From Halomonas organivorans (GTDB taxonomy: Bacteria; Pseudomonadota; Gammaproteobacteria; Pseudomonadales; Halomonadaceae): DNA of 64,000 nucleotides. This document shows positions 63,530-64,000 of this stretch, one piece after another (positions within the stretch are counted from its first letter, which is position 1; every line of letters starts with the position of its first letter). The notes under the pieces were generated by a model. The model was not told the origin of the DNA. It saw only the letters and a program-made list of their open reading frames with translations, and did no database searches. Position numbers and translations under genes: made by a program. The DNA lies in contig NZ_JACHXM010000004.1 in assembly GCF_014192055.1 (NCBI RefSeq), positions 1-64,000 of the forward strand, given 5' to 3'.

Positions 63530-64000
63530 ATGATCAAGTCACTATGGACGGCCAAGACCGGGCTGGAATCCCAGCAGACGCAGCTGGACGTCATTTCCAA
63601 CAACCTGGCCAACGTCAACACCAACGGCTTCAAGCAGTCCCGGGCGGTGTTCGAGGATCTGCTGTACCAGAACCTGCGCCAGCCCGGCGCCCAGAACAAT
63701 GCCCAGGACCGGCTGCCGTCGGGCATGCAGGTCGGCACCGGGGTGCGCCCGGTGGCCACCGAGCGGCTGCATACCCAGGGCGGGCTCGAGGAGACCGGCA
63801 ACAGCCGCGATCTGGCGATCGAGGGCAAGGGCTTCTTCCAGGTGCTGATGCCGGACGGCACCACCTCCTATACCCGCGACGGCAGCTTCCAGCTCGACGC
63901 CAACGGCCAGATGGTCACCGCCAACGGCTATCCGATGGAGCCGGCAATCATCATCCCGCGCAACGCCCTCTCGGTGCATATCGGCGAGGACGGCATCGTG
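63530..64000 (+). CDS. flgG: Flagellar distal rod protein FlgG (cut by window end)
   Basis: 157 residues are visible from the ATG at 63530, after an ACGAGGAA ribosome region; the frame is still open at the window edge. The N-terminal motif [32 protein letters not shown] and the [21 protein letters not shown] stretch are standard FlgG. The full protein should be about 260 residues. Confidence 0.95.
   Translation, partial: MIKSLWTAKTGLESQQTQLDVISNNLANVNTNGFKQSRAVFEDLLYQNLRQPGAQNNAQDRLPSGMQVGTGVRPVATERLHTQGGLEETGNSRDLAIEGKGFFQVLMPDGTTSYTRDGSFQLDANGQMVTANGYPMEPAIIIPRNALSVHIGEDGIV

Overview
The window looks like chromosomal DNA of a high-GC gammaproteobacterium, most likely Halomonas or a close relative. 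This is inferred from Pseudomonas/Halomonas-type gene orders (yicC-rph-crc-pyrE, rep next to a cytochrome c5, flgNMA divergent from flgBCDEFG) and from protein resemblance; no database was searched.

Region 1 (1 to about 20.6 kb) is metal-resistance cargo. A copper block holds a YHS protein, lgt plus an L,D-transpeptidase, a CcdA-type thiol transporter, a YVTN propeller gene broken by an in-frame stop, a cytochrome c with a His-rich repeat tail, copB, copA, a CopS/CopR pair and a cupredoxin. Four direct-repeat boxes (GCTGAAT-N4-GCTGAAT type), each exactly 9 nt from a -10 hexamer, appear to tie this block into one CopR regulon. A mercury block follows (methyltransferase, merR, merTPFA). After it comes a second cassette: a MerR-HMA fusion, a CcdA-like protein and a P-type ATPase whose CPC motif reads YPC. 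The mer promoter and both second-cassette promoters carry the same CCGTA-N6-TACGG operator.

Region 2 (20.8 to 29.8 kb) is the backbone of an integrative element: a 605-residue helicase/primase-like protein without a Walker A lysine, an HTH protein, a YagK/YfjJ (Gp2-like) protein, a non-coding stretch with repeats and hairpins, a zinc-ribbon/glycine-zipper protein, a DUF932 protein, an ERF annealing protein, a YqaJ exonuclease, AlpA and a tyrosine integrase. The integrase end lies against the 3' end of yicC, a known integration site. gmk, the usual neighbour of yicC, is absent there, so the other end of the element is probably left of the window.

Region 3 (29.8 to 39.8 kb) is core chromosome: yicC, rph, crc (an exonuclease III relative without catalytic residues), pyrE, trmL, rep, a heptanucleotide tandem repeat, a dihaem cytochrome c5, tRNA-Arg(CCG) with its terminator, a group II intron placed directly after that terminator and carrying a frameshifted reverse transcriptase, and a TauE/SafE permease.

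Region 4 (39.9 to 54.2 kb) is a complete myo-inositol pathway: iolB, iolG and an RpiR-type regulator on the minus strand, divergent from a sugar ABC transporter, a hydroxypyruvate-isomerase-like protein, iolC (fused to DUF2090), iolD, iolE, iolA and a second Gfo/Idh/MocA dehydrogenase. Three operator-like sites spaced exactly 30 bp apart sit in the divergent promoter region. fhs follows.

Region 5 (56.4 to 64 kb) holds a PAS/degenerate GGDEF/degenerate EAL protein, then flgN, flgM (with a near-perfect FliA promoter) and flgA, divergent from flgBCDEF and a flgG that runs off the window.
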